A stretch of DNA of 64,000 nt, from assembly GCA_001600055.1 (NCBI GenBank), contig BCIV01000016.1, positions 334,731-398,730 of the forward strand, given 5' to 3'. The translations under genes and the position numbers were made by a program. This stretch comes from Filobasidium wieringae. Its lineage: Eukaryota > Basidiomycota > Tremellomycetes > Filobasidiales > Filobasidiaceae. The notes beneath the pieces were generated by a model. It did not search any database and was not told the DNA's origin. It saw nothing but the letters and a program-made list of their open reading frames with translations. Below are positions 1 through 10,434 of the stretch, one piece after another (positions within the stretch are counted from its first letter, which is position 1; every line of letters starts with the position of its first letter).

Positions 1-1149
1 CCTCACGGCAAGGTCATCCGGCTCAGGAAGTCTCTCTATGGTTTACGTCAGTCTCCCCGCTGTTTCAACCAGTCCTTTGACAAGTGGATGAAGTCAGAAG
101 GCTTCACTCCTACTCGAGCAGATCCCTGTCTTTACATCTACAAGCAGGACAAGGTGACCATGCTTGTTTCTGGCCATGTTGATGACCAGCTCATTGCATG
201 CAATGACAGACTGGCTCTCAATGCCTTCAAGAAGNNGCTCANTGCACAGTTTNAGTGTACAGACAANGGACCNGTCAACTNCTTCCTTGGTTTNNATGTC
301 ATCCGTGACAGACAAGCTAGACGGCTAGACATCTCCCAGGAGCACTATGTGGAAGCTCTTCTTGAGCGGTTTGACATGACTAACTGCAACCCAGTCAGGA
401 CACCACTTCCTGTGTCATTCAAGCCAGTCTCTGCTACAGATGAGGAACATGCAGCCGCAAAGGATCTGGACTTTCCTGGCCTGGCTGGATCCGTCCTCTA
501 CTTGTCCACCATCACCCGGCCAGACATTGCCTTTGCTGCAGGTCTGCTTGCCCGCTACATCAGCATATGGTCTACAGAGTACTACCAGGCCGCAAAACAT
601 CTTCTCAGGTACTTGCGAGGTACTTCTGACCTCTGCCTATCCTATGACTCTGAGTCCGGCAAGCGGATCATCCTTGGCTATGCCGATGCTGACTGGGGTG
701 GGTGTCAAGACACCCGCAGGTCCACCACTGGCTACCTGTTCAAGACCTTTGGAGGTCTCACTTCATGGAGAGCAAGACGGCAGCCTACAGTGTCTCTTTC
801 CACTGCAGAAGCAGAATACATGTCCTCTGCAGATGCAGCCAAACAGGCATCCTGGCTACGTCTACTACTTGAAGACCTTGGCTTCCCTCAGAGTGACCCG
901 ATCACTCTCTACAATGACAACATGGGTGCCACCCTGCTATCACAGAACCCTGTTCACCATGACAGGTCAAAGCATATCTCCTTGTGTCACCACTACTTAC
1001 GGGAGCAAGTGGGAGACAAGTCAATTGAGCTTGTACATTTTCCGTCAAGAGAAACCCAAGCAGACATGTTCACCAAGTCACTCTCTGCTGACCAGTTCCT
1101 GGACTTGCGGAATGCCATTGGACTGAGGAACCAGCTGCTCATCAAGTGA
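1..1149 (+). CDS. Ty1/copia retrotransposon polyprotein, 3' part (reverse transcriptase C-terminus and RNase H)
   Basis: The frame is open from the first base of the window to the stop at 1147-1149, so this is the C-terminal part of a longer polyprotein. SLYGLRQSPRCF near codon 11, then the GHVDDQLIA box (catalytic V-D-D equivalent of YVDD), identify a copia-type reverse transcriptase. Further on ADADWGGCQDTRRSTTGY, a Ser/Thr-Ala-Glu-Ala-Glu-Tyr block (STAEAEYMS) and RSKHI mark the copia RNase H domain. No stop or frameshift is seen, but about ten bases between 235 and 294 are n, so several residues are unknown. An LTR follows 45 bp downstream. Gag, protease and integrase would lie left of the window. 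The intact frame suggests a young copy. The family is certain; activity cannot be judged from this fragment. Confidence 0.93.
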   Translation, partial: PHGKVIRLRKSLYGLRQSPRCFNQSFDKWMKSEGFTPTRADPCLYIYKQDKVTMLVSGHVDDQLIACNDRLALNAFKKXLXAQFXCTDXGXVNXFLGXXVIRDRQARRLDISQEHYVEALLERFDMTNCNPVRTPLPVSFKPVSATDEEHAAAKDLDFPGLAGSVLYLSTITRPDIAFAAGLLARYISIWSTEYYQAAKHLLRYLRGTSDLCLSYDSESGKRIILGYADADWGGCQDTRRSTTGYLFKTFGGLTSWRARRQPTVSLSTAEAEYMSSADAAKQASWLRLLLEDLGFPQSDPITLYNDNMGATLLSQNPVHHDRSKHISLCHHYLREQVGDKSIELVHFPSRETQADMFTKSLSADQFLDLRNAIGLRNQLLIK

Positions 1150-1193
1150 AGTCCACATCACCTTGCCACTTCAGCGTATCGGTGGAGTGGGAG

Positions 1194-1422
1194 TGTTGGA
1201 TATGCGCTATTGCACTATGCAACCTCAGCCTAGTGTCATGTGATACCCTTCCTCTTGCGCGCGTCCTCCCTCTCTCTGACACTCTCCCGTACAAGTCATC
1301 TTCACCTTCCATACTACTTTACTTTAGTTTCCCTGTTGTGATTCATACTTATCACTGAATCACAACAGGTATGTTACCTTGTAGTAGTGATGCTCTATCA
1401 TACTTATCACTGAATCACAACA
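1194..1422 (+). repeat. copia 3' long terminal repeat (inner boundary firm, outer boundary tentative)
   Basis: A purine-rich tract (GGTGGAGTGGGAG, 1181-1193) directly precedes TGTTGGATATGCGC, the usual polypurine-tract/LTR junction of copia elements. The LTR can end at CACAACA at 1367 or at a second CACAACA at 1422; both give TGTTG...CAACA terminal inverted repeats. The segment 1344-1369 recurs at 1399-1424, so the end of the LTR seems to be duplicated with a 55-bp period. The matching 5' LTR is outside the window, so the target-site duplication cannot be checked. Confidence 0.7.
1332..1369. repeat. perfect 14-bp inverted repeat at the LTR end
   Basis: CCTGTTGTGATTCA (1332-1345) and TGAATCACAACAGG (1356-1369) are exact reverse complements separated by a 10-nt loop. 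In RNA this would form a stable hairpin overlapping the candidate LTR end, possibly a polyadenylation or packaging structure of the retroelement; that role is a guess. The right arm occurs once more at 1411-1424 without a nearby left arm. Confidence 0.85.
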
Positions 1423-1487
1423 GGATCAGACAGGACCAGCCAGCCTGTATGACTTTGAAGAGGAGAAGATTGAGTAAGACATCACAA

Positions 1488-1763
1488 TGTTATAACTACG
1501 CTGTCAACGTGGTTCGGGGGAACTGCTATCAGGGACTCGCAAGCCTAGCACTGGGTCTGTACTAGTAGATTGTATAACAGATGGAGAACTCTACTACAAC
1601 TACCCTCCTTTAAGGGATGGAGAAAAACCCAGGTGTTGTAGGCCCCAACGGGCGAGTCCTCCATTCCTCAAACTGAGTGATAATAAAAGCCCAAATGACA
1701 TGTAATGGCCCCCAGTGCGTATTCTTGAGCAGGCCTATAACAGAAAGAACCGAACTACTTACA
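1488..1763 (+). repeat. diverged LTR-like repeat, copy 1
   Basis: This segment aligns over its length with 4144-4446. Both begin TGTTA, both carry the block TGTATAAC(A/G)GATGGAGAAC followed by CTCTACTACAA (1571 and 4228), both have a CGGGC-rich middle followed by GTGATAA and AATGAC(A/G)TGTA, and both end in AACTAC..ACA. The TG...CA ends suggest a solo or truncated LTR, probably of another retrotransposon family than the copia element beside it. The copies differ at many positions, so the insertions are old. No coding sequence is seen inside. Confidence 0.5.
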
Positions 1764-3090
1764 GCCCCCCTCTTGGCATCAGCGCTATGGCTGTTATAGC
1801 CTCTTGGTGGCCAAGCAGGCTCACCAGAAACTGGCTCAGCAGCCAAGATCGCCCCGACCGGAGCTGTCTTGATGGCCTCATGACCTAAGTTCAGTGAATT
1901 CCCAGAAGCAAATCAATGGTCCGGTCAATTCTCTCATAAGAAACAAACATTACGGACTATCTTGGTCGATATGGGATAAGACTTCCCATTTCCCACCCTT
2001 GTCCTCATCCTCCTCATTGTCATCGGTCGGGCCATCCTCAGAGTTTCCACTTCCGCTTCAATCACTTGACATGACTGGTGCTGGAGCTACCAGGAAGAAA
2101 ATAAAACCAAACAACTAGTTAGAAGCATGGAAAACGGAGACCATAAATGACAATCTACTTACCTCGAGAGCGATTTGCTATAACACCAAACCAACCAAAT
2201 CAACATACATTCAATCAAACATCGAACCAAATCCAAAAAAATTACTGGGGCTCAAATCAAGGGCAACCCGTTGACTTACCCTTGGAGTAAGAAACGGGTT
2301 GACAGTCGGTTCAATCTCCTTCTCAGAAGAAAAATGGGCCCTTTTCTTGCCTTTGGCCTCCGCAGATAAACAAGGGGGACTTGGTTTGTTCAAGTTACTC
2401 GGTTGCAAGGTTCACCTTCGTCCTCAACATGGTCAACGGTCGCTCAACTTGCCCCCAAATAGAAGTTGAGGCCAAAAGGGGAATCGGCTCGATCCAATCT
2501 TTTCCCATAAGCCTTGCAAAAGGGTCCCCGTCGAGTTAGTCGGGGTAAATTGCTGTCATCCGCAATCAAAACTGTTTCAAAGACGAAACAAATCAGACAC
2601 ACAACATCAGGATCAGAGGAACCGAATCAGATACATACTGACAGCAATCATTGTGACCAATTCCTGCTCATCAACGGGCAGGGTCCTAGCATATTCTAAG
2701 AGCACCATATGGAGCTGAGTCAGCAACCACACAAAGTTTTTGAAACCACCCATGTACCCATGGCTGCAGCCACGTTTGCTTCCATCCATTTGTGCTGTGT
2801 TTTGAGATGAAGGTGGACAGGAACTAATCATCCAACCGACTCAGCCACTGTCCGGCCAAGGCGAAAAGTTTTCAAACACCTTACAAGCTTGGGACTTCAT
2901 CGTGATAACTCCCAACTCACCTTCAGCCTGAGCCCGATCATACATTGCCAACCTCTGAGCATCATTGTGAAGGATACACGCACTATACGCACTACACACA
3001 TTGGATATACCAACACACACAGTTGAAACACCAACACAGCACAGCTGCACAGCACTACGGATCATCCACGGACTCATCAATCAGTTTTGG
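1764..3090. other. gene-free repeat-region DNA
   Basis: No open frame longer than about 80 codons and no recognisable domain. Short minus-strand frames at 2211-2408, 2613-2831 and 2841-3080 follow one another and could be decayed remains of a transposon internal region, but none shows a zinc knuckle, protease or polymerase motif. A CA/CACTA-rich stretch lies at about 2975-3055. Confidence 0.5.
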
Positions 3091-3184
3091 ACTTGATCAA
3101 ACCTTCTTGATCTCAAACACGTACTTGATCAAACTTAGTGTTCTCAAACACNTACTTNATCAAACTTAGTGTTCTCAAACACGT
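3091..3184 (+). repeat. 31-32 bp tandem repeat, three units
   Basis: Units at 3091-3122, 3123-3153 and 3154-3184 share the core ACTTGATCAAACTTAGTG followed by TTCTCAAACACGT; the first unit is slightly diverged and a truncated fourth unit begins at 3185. Two bases (3152, 3158) are n, as expected where near-identical units are collapsed or polymorphic in an assembly. Confidence 0.85.
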
Positions 3185-3212
3185 ACTTCATCAATTCCTT
3201 GGCAGGAATAAG

Positions 3213-3270
3213 ATTCACTTTACGGATACTCGTACTACTTTACGAATGCTTGTACTACTTTACAAATCCT
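3213..3270 (+). repeat. about 20-bp tandem repeat, three units
   Basis: Three consecutive units of the form GTACTACTTTACGAATGCTT (first unit diverged) end just before the TGTTGATTAC start of the LTR-like segment that follows. Short tandem repeats are common in fungal LTR U3 regions, so these and the 31-bp repeats could belong to a longer LTR. Confidence 0.7.
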
Positions 3271-3458
3271 TGTTGATTACCTTTCACTTGTACTCTATTG
3301 TCTTGTAGACATATATATACAAGGCTAGGAGAGGAGGAACAGAGCTGAACACTCTTACCTCCTACTTCTTCAGTCTTCATAGAACATACTTCCTGACTCA
3401 TACCTTCACCACCAGCTTCAGCACTCACGCTTCAGCACCTTCAACCTTCAACACAACA
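3271..3458 (+). repeat. possible third LTR-like segment with a TATA box
   Basis: The segment runs from TGTTGATTAC to TTCAACACAACA, giving TGTTG/CAACA inverted ends. It contains CATATATATACAAGG (about 3309-3324), which resembles a TATA box, followed by purine-rich and then pyrimidine-rich sequence like an LTR R/U5 transcript leader. A hairpin AACAAGG...CCTTGTT follows at 3455-3477. No second copy is in the window and no target duplication flanks it, so the boundaries are a guess. Confidence 0.35.
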
Positions 3459-4143
3459 AGGCTTAGCTACCCTTGTTGCTCACTTCAAATTCATCAACTT
3501 CATCAACTTCACCAACTTGTTAAGATATCAGTGGGATTCAGGGATAAGATAAGACAACTGCAAGAACCTGGACAGTTAATAGCTGTGAGAGCAACTTGGT
3601 ATTCTCCTGAACACCCGGTCACTCTACAATCGTCCAATTCCAATTTAGGTCGGACATGTTGAACTGAATTGTCCACAAGGACAGCAACAGGATCCAGCAC
3701 AGCCCAAGAGTGGAGTTGACCGATGTTGGAAACAAATTGGTTGAAGAGCAAGAGACGCAAACGGTTAAAGTGAGAACCAGAGCTTCAAGAGAACCTATTA
3801 TATACTCAGTGTGGCATCCACTGGCGGTTCAACCACAACAACAAATCGTATCCATCAAAATCTGAGTCATATTCAACTCTAACACAAATCACATCAAGTT
3901 CAAACATATTCTACGCGTGCGGGAAGGACAGCACAATTTTTAGTGCGTCAACAAATCCATGATAAAACGTGATGGAACCAAGACACGTACCTTGATGACT
4001 TGGGATGATCTATCATAGAGGGGGATATACTATTACAGAAGCTATACACGTCCAACCAAAAGAAGGAATGAAACGTCACTCAATTATTGACTATTACCCT
4101 ATCCAATCGAACCGGTTTGGTGGATAAGCCGACTTGGAGCCGA
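3459..4143. other. gene-free stretch
   Basis: Only one short minus-strand frame (3509-3760, 83 codons) is present and it resembles nothing I know. The sequence is AT-rich with TTCATCAACTTCATCAACTTC low-complexity DNA at its left edge. I see no gene. Confidence 0.5.
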
Positions 4144-4446
4144 TGTTAGGATCACATCGACAATGCGTGTCTGAGGGGACTGGTACCAGGGACTTGTATG
4201 TATAGCGTATGATGTACACTATGAGGATGTATAACGGATGGAGAACTCTACTACAATTGTACTACCTAAGGTCAATGAACGACTTGTAAAATTGTATTGC
4301 CCGACGGGCAGTTCTCCCATCCGTGAGAACCGCGTGATAACAGAGGTCCTAATGACGTGTATATAACCTTAGTACATCCGTCAACAACCTACCTATTACT
4401 TCTCTATCCGGCTTGTTCTCTATAATCGGTCCCAAACTACAAAACA
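4144..4446 (+). repeat. diverged LTR-like repeat, copy 2
   Basis: Partner of the repeat at 1488-1763. It begins TGTTAGGATC and ends AACTACAAAACA. The next bases, GGTATCAACCGG, look like the start of a tRNA-primed primer-binding site, which would make this a 5' LTR in plus orientation. Inside, ACGGATGGAGAAC (4234-4246) pairs with GTTCTCCCATCCGT (4311-4324) apart from one extra base, a hairpin only partly kept in copy 1. Confidence 0.5.
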
Positions 4447-5132
4447 GGTATCAACCGGATCCAGCAAAAACAACTTAGACAACTCGTGATGGTATTGTTC
4501 TCTTTTCCTTTGTTTGAGGTCTCGCAGTGTTTCCGTCCAGTATATATAGTTAGGGATTGAATCGTCTATACAGAGTCAACCGAATTGTATAGAGGATTCA
4601 AGTCCGATATTGCATTCTATTTACACCTACTGAATTACCAGTTCAAGACGTATTGTGAAGAGGTTACTCCAATGGGATCTTGCTAAGTTGTTCTCATACA
4701 ACCATTGTTCTTCACCTTCTCAACTGACCGATTAGATCATCAACCAATACTAATCTACTTGATTCAGCCGACTTACAGATTTGAACTGAATCCTCAATTC
4801 AGTCGAATGACTTGCCCACCGCTTAGAACCAACTGAGCCATCACCAACTTGGCTCCTATCCCATTATCAAGATAACCTACGAGTAGCGTTTGCTGTTAGG
4901 CCTGTGACAGCGAGAATCTGCCGTAACAGTTCCACTTCTTCTTTCAATTGGATGTGGATAGCTTTTGTAACATAGAGTTTGACATAGTATAGTAAAAATA
5001 GATGGGAGGCTTGAAGGCACACAACAGGATAAACCATACAAGTAGCTAGTAGCTAAGCAGTCCAATCCAAGAAGTTGCTTGAACACAATATAGGGAGGTA
5101 CTTATAAAGAAGGCAATGTGTATGCTCTTGGC
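4447..5132. other. gene-free stretch downstream of the LTR-like repeat
   Basis: No supported reading frame; the short minus-strand frame 4877-5086 has no recognisable features. This could be a decayed retroelement interior plus the 3' flank of the NIPSNAP gene. I see nothing else in it. Confidence 0.5.
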
Positions 5133-6580
5133 TTACGGGATCCAAAAATATGTTGGCGCTATCCGGGGATCACCATATCGTGAGACAGCACATCGTTTCA
5201 ACGCAAAGGTGACCAAGAACAAGGTTGCTAGTACAGAAGGCGTCAGTAGGTACGCTAAAACTTCAGCATATGAACAACCTACTAAAACCGAGCACTTCAT
5301 CGATTGCGCGAGCTTTACCGTCTACAGATTTGTAAGTCAGGATGCAGGGCTCTGACTTCCCGGTATCCGGATGATTTACCTCTTGTACCGTATCGCTCCA
5401 GCCACTGACATTCCAAGCCTTCTCTCTAGTAGATTTTCGCTCCGCCAAGTTCGGATACTAAACCAGCTACCATCAACCCGGGCTGGAGATTGAAAGTGTA
5501 AGACAACATACCTGCCATAGATGGTGAACTTCGTGCAATGCACCGACTTGCGCAAACCAGCTTCCGGCAGGTTGCTGCGTGATTAATCTGGTGTTTGAGA
5601 ACGATCTGCCTGGCAGAATCTGATACAAGCACTTACCACAAATCTCTTTCTCGCTTCAATCCCCCTTTTCCAAGCATTTTCCCACTCGAGCAAGCGACCA
5701 GGCTGTAGCTGATAACTTCTCATTTCGTATATTCCACCATATTCCCTGGGGGGCGAAGAGGGCCAGAAAGCAAATTCCGACATCAACTGCGAGTTGCGAC
5801 TGTTGACGGCAGTCAATATGCTTTTTTCCATGATATGAGAAAGGTCCTGTGGAGTGGATATCAAGGGTTACCTTGGGCGCACTTTCGATACAAAGCCAGG
5901 TCGCACTTGCCTTTGAAGTCGTGAGCTTCCCAATGGCATGGTCATATCCATCATAATTCTCGTATTCTAGAATGTGGACTATATTGATGTCATCACTTTA
6001 GTTCATCCTCTAAGTACCGAGTAGCCACTCGCTTACCGAAATTATCTAAAGGCCCAATCAATGTTTCCCAGCTACCTGTCAGCTTCACTTTAAAAGTAGG
6101 GTCCCGTGCTAGTTTTGTATAATATTCTTCCCTGAAGAAGGAGACTGACTCAAAAAAAGGTATAGCTATCTCGTCGACCGTTTTTACTAACGCAGCTTCC
6201 TTGTACCGCTCACGACAGTCGGGTTTCACTGTGTGGGTCACCATCTCGTGTACATACTAGATCAACAAGACGACATGTGTCAGCCTAGCTTGAGCTGGCA
6301 TAGAAGGGCAACATCTTACCTTGTTTCGACCAATTAAGCGGGAATATTGCAGGACTTCCGTCTCCCCTTCCTCTTTCGCTTGCTCTGATCCGTGTAATAT
6401 ACTCTGGTACAACAAATCAGAGAACTCGGTACCGAACGCAGGCTCTTGTATAATTATCCTTACTGAGAATAGGCCTATGTTCGCAGAAAGCTCTTTCTTG
6501 TCTGTTTGAATTGCACTTGATGTCGCCAGGTTTCGCAATCTAGACGCTGTGACAGGAATACGAGCATGTCGTAAGAGCAT
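5133..6580 (-). CDS. NIPSNAP-family mitochondrial protein
   Basis: NIPSNAP proteins are small ferredoxin-like-fold proteins of mitochondria; human members act in mitophagy signalling, and fungal roles are poorly known. Exons on the minus strand that keep frame: 6580-6320, 6256-6037, 5978-5872, 5846-5637, 5574-5512, 5457-5380 and from 5321. The N-terminus (MLLRHARIPVTASRLRNLAT) is rich in Arg and hydroxyl residues with no acidic residue, like a mitochondrial presequence. Family signatures are YVHEMVTHTVKP, LTGSWETLIGPLDNFVHI, YEMRSYQLQPGRLLEWENAW, the GSWFAQVGALHEVHHLW block, and YPNLAERKSTREKAW before TVKLAQSMKCSVL. The last exon, read to the first stop, adds a tail of roughly 45 residues not typical of the family, so the 3' end may contain one more intron. 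Confidence 0.82.
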
Positions 6581-6760
6581 CTCGAAGAACCTTGTGAGAA
6601 GACTGAGAAAGGGTCAGCTATAGCGCTATAGAAGGATTGGCAGCTATTATCGGTTCGTCGTACGTTCTTCAAACCGGTCATACCGGTCATGATCATGATA
6701 GGCATGATAGGATGTGCAAGTGTACATAGATATATAGGTCATTCGTCATCGGACCATGAC

Positions 6761-9700
6761 TTAGCGCAAGGAGCCCCGCGTGGCGCCTTTAGTGTCGGAT
6801 TTGTCGGTACTAAATTCGCTCTCAGCTTGTCCAGATTCACTACCGCTGTCACTGAAGTCGCTATCCGCGGCATCGCTGGAACTGTGTTACCAGCGTCAAA
6901 CTTTTGAAACTCTCGCTACAGTAAGATGACGGCTCACACATCATCGCTTTCTTCTCCGCTGTTCAAGAAATCATCCAGCGTTGTTTTCGCTTTCCTTGAT
7001 GGCTTGGAGGGACTTGGAATATTATGGACGTGGCTCGCTGGACTAGCTAGTCTGTTTTCAACAAGGCTTGACAAGGATTCGGCCAATTCGCGCTCGACGT
7101 CGTGTCCCTCGGCGCTGTGTACGGATTCCTGATAGAGCTCACATCAGTTATGCTAAATGGAAAGCGGTCTAAAACTTCACCTCATCTCGTATGCTGGGAT
7201 CGGTCGGTACATCCGTCCATTCCGGTACTGTCCAAGTCCGGCCTATAGGTTTGCCCACTAAGCTGTGGATAGACCCGAACGGAATCGGAGGAGGATCCAG
7301 TTCTGATCGTGGGAGGTGTCAACATGAGTTGACGAGATGACATGGTTCATATAATCTTACCTGTCCGTTCGCTGCGGGCTTTGGAAGGAGGATCAGTACC
7401 AAGGATCATGAATGCTTGTTCGGGACGCAACACAACTCCTCCAGAGACGTTCTCTTCGGTGTCAACCGTCGGTGTTTCCTCCGAACCCAAACTGCCGCGG
7501 ATCAGTCCTTGAAGAAACCGAGCCCGATCGCGAACGTCCCAATCCGCATCGAACCGAGCAAGCGAAAAGGTCCGTTGACGCATGCTGCGGATTTGGGTGG
7601 AAGTTGGGCATTTGATCGTCAATAAGGCGGATAAGGCAAGAATCTCAATCTTGGTAGCGGGACTCTGCTCAGGATGGGAAACGAAGTCAGCTGACTGTCG
7701 GACCTATCTGAACAGTCCGCTTGCCTCTGTCAGGAAACTTTGAGTACCAATCCTAAGGAGGTCAGGCACCCATCTTGCCACTCCGGGAAAGCTGTCGTTG
7801 CTTGGCTGGGCTTCATCAAATTGCAAAAACCGTCCGCCGAGCCAGTAAATGCAGGCCCGAGCGCCTGGATGGCTAATGAACGGAAGGCGTTGCGCTAATT
7901 TCCCTACCATCAATGTGCATTCTTGAGGCGAGCTCCATGAGTGGATCAAGGTTCTTGTCACAACGATCGCCTGTCCTACGGTTGCGTCTAATTCAAACAC
8001 AATACTGAAAAGCGAATCTCGATACTCGGGTTGTAGTTTCGACATACCTTCTCCAGTCAAAACGAAGCTCATTATCGCCTCACACCCCATTTCCTTGAGT
8101 GCCGGGGTTTTTGCTATACAATATCCAATAGCATTGACTGCATCTGTAGCGACTTGCTGATCGGGATCACGTCCATATTCCTGATACTGAACCTCAGTAC
8201 TGTGTAGCGAGTGGACATTCAGATATGTCTTCATTTGCATACCTTGAGTTCGCCAATTAAGGCTGCAGCGTTATCAGGGTTCAGAAGGCGTGTCAATATC
8301 CGGATTTTACATCGCTTAGCGTGTGCAGAATCGGTACTCCAGACAAAAAAACGTTCCAGGTGGGGTTCAAAAAGAGACTGACCAGTACCGGATTCAGATA
8401 CCCTGCACCGGCAATGATAACACAGCGAAAATTCCTCACTGGAACGGATTCTGCCATTTGCTGCGCGAGGTCCCAGGCTACGCAAGCAATTTCTTCCTTT
8501 TCAGAGTCGCACAACCTCAACATTGCGCTCAGAATAGGTGGTGCACTTGGCCAGCTTTGTTGGAGATTCACAGGAGCGCATAAGTGATAGAGGCGGACTA
8601 CGGCCAGGCTGACAGCCGAATTCCGAGATTGTAGCAAGGGAGCCGTACACGACAACAAAAGTTCGAGATCGGGATCGAGTTCTTTGTCGTTGTTGAGTCG
8701 ACCTTCGGCACTAGGCAATTCAAGTGGTTTGTTGACATTCGGGATATCCTCCGAGTTTCGATTCCTAGACTGAGCAATACCTCCGCCCTGTAGATCCGAT
8801 GACAAGGGGGGTTGTTTCAGGAATGACCGAGCATAGCGTATCAGTACTTCAAGTACGACAACCTGACCCCACTCTTCTGTGTCGATGAGTAATCGACATA
8901 TTTGCCGAAAGTGCGGATGGATCAATGCTAGGTCTTCTCCAGCAATGATCGCAAGAGCTTCTAGTGTCGAACCAAGTGTAACAGGTGAGACGGTTTTGAG
9001 CAAAGTTTTCAGAAGGGGCAGGATTTCAGAGGACACAGCCTGATCCATTCTAGGATGTGGCGATTTATGAGTCCTTTCGCGCTGATGCGACTCGGATGGA
9101 CTTACTCATATACTTTGATCAAGCCTAAAGCGACCGTCTTACGTACCCAAGGATTTCGGTCGGTCACTAGCTTTCTCAAGCCGTGCATGACAACACCTGC
9201 ATTAGCAATATGCGTCAATGCTCCTCCCGAAATCAATGGCCGTAAACTTGATCTCACCTTGTATCACGCCCAGCCGGATGCTAGTGAGAACCCTGAGGGC
9301 CATCCCTCTGATCAAAGGACTCGGATCTGCTAAATCGCGTTGGAAAGTATTGATCGAAAGCAAAAGTATATCTGGATTCGTCTCTGCGCTGGAATACGGT
9401 ATGGAATATTAGGTTGATCTGCCTAAATACCGACCGATTCAGGCAGATGACATACTATCTGAGCAGATATATGTACACCTTCGAACATATCTTGGTTATA
9501 AGCATTCCTGCTCGACGGTAAGCACAGTATCAGCTCACCAATTTCCTAATCTCTATACTAGACGCAGCGACTTGCTTCACAACTTGAGGGAAAAAGGACG
9601 ACATGTCTCTGCCTTTGGAGATCATCTATGTATCGCTCAGAAGTTTAGTGAGTAGGCGGGCGGTGAAAATCGGAACTGACAGACCGCAATCAATCGTTTC

Positions 9701-9946
9701 ATCCCTTCCAAGCAGTTACCTTCGTGCGTCTTGTTTCCAGATCCCTCTAACAGCTGTGCTATGTCCCTTAATCTCTCATCATTTAGATCAAAGTATGCCT
9801 GAGACGCAGGTAGCTTGCCCAGTATAGTTAAATCGCGAGTGGACTCCTACTTGACCAAATCAGACCGGTATCATCAACTAAGAAAGCATTCATCTCCTCA
9901 CCTTGAAGTTCTCGGTCAATCTCTGTGTCAGGCGGTTCAACGCCAT
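6761..9946 (-). CDS. APL6: AP-3 adaptor complex beta subunit
   Basis: Beta-adaptin of AP-3, the clathrin-independent coat that carries cargo from Golgi/endosomes to the vacuole. The start at 9946 gives [15 protein letters not shown]. Following exons spell [34 protein letters not shown], the ISTFQRALKDPNQLIRxxALR-type block (here [20 protein letters not shown]) and [19 protein letters not shown], a good match to AP3B HEAT repeats. Then come [38 protein letters not shown] and, nearer the C-terminus, [15 protein letters not shown]. The C-terminus is a low-complexity acidic/Ser stretch ([12 protein letters not shown], then [18 protein letters not shown]), typical of the AP3B hinge. A TGA at 6934-6936 lies inside the last intron (donor GTGAGC); splicing it out adds 38 residues to a TAA at 6761. 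The ear domain is absent, as in fungal Apl6. Confidence 0.9.
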
Positions 9947-10434
9947 TGCGATATGTTGCACAGGGTGTTTGCGCTCTAGAAAGTGGAATTTGTAGGATGG
10001 GCTTCTCTAGATGTTGCGAACTTCTATGCCAGAACCGCCGACATCTTATTCTAACAGCTCCGGCTTACCGGTGCTGCTAGATACGATCGGGCGCCGGCCA
10101 GAAGAACGATTCCCATCGCGCTTGCGAAGACGTATCCCGGATAAATGTCGATAAACGTAGCATATAGACCTTATAGAATTATAGGCCTTACAGCTTACAG
10201 GGAAGAATTGTCGCGACTGTCATAAGCGTTATCATTCACAATTGGTAGTCTGTGTAGAAACAAGGTCTTCGAATCTTCAAGGCATTCGCATACTTCAGAT
10301 TGCCGGGATTTAGGAGAAACTCGCCGTTGAGCGTGCCTTATCACCACGCCGACCAGACTTTTAGACCCTCTACTTCTTGACCGGCCAAGAAAACACGAGC
10401 TCGTGTACATATTTCGGGATACCATCAAGCTACG
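9947..10434. promoter_or_regulatory. divergent promoter region between AP-3 beta and LAG1
   Basis: 488 bp separate the two starts on opposite strands. No supported coding sequence is seen. An upstream non-coding exon for either gene is possible; I see no clear TATA box. Confidence 0.5.

Noticed and set aside
3509..3760. Minus-strand frame of 83 codons in the repeat region
   Set aside because: No retroelement or cellular motif and no splice partners.
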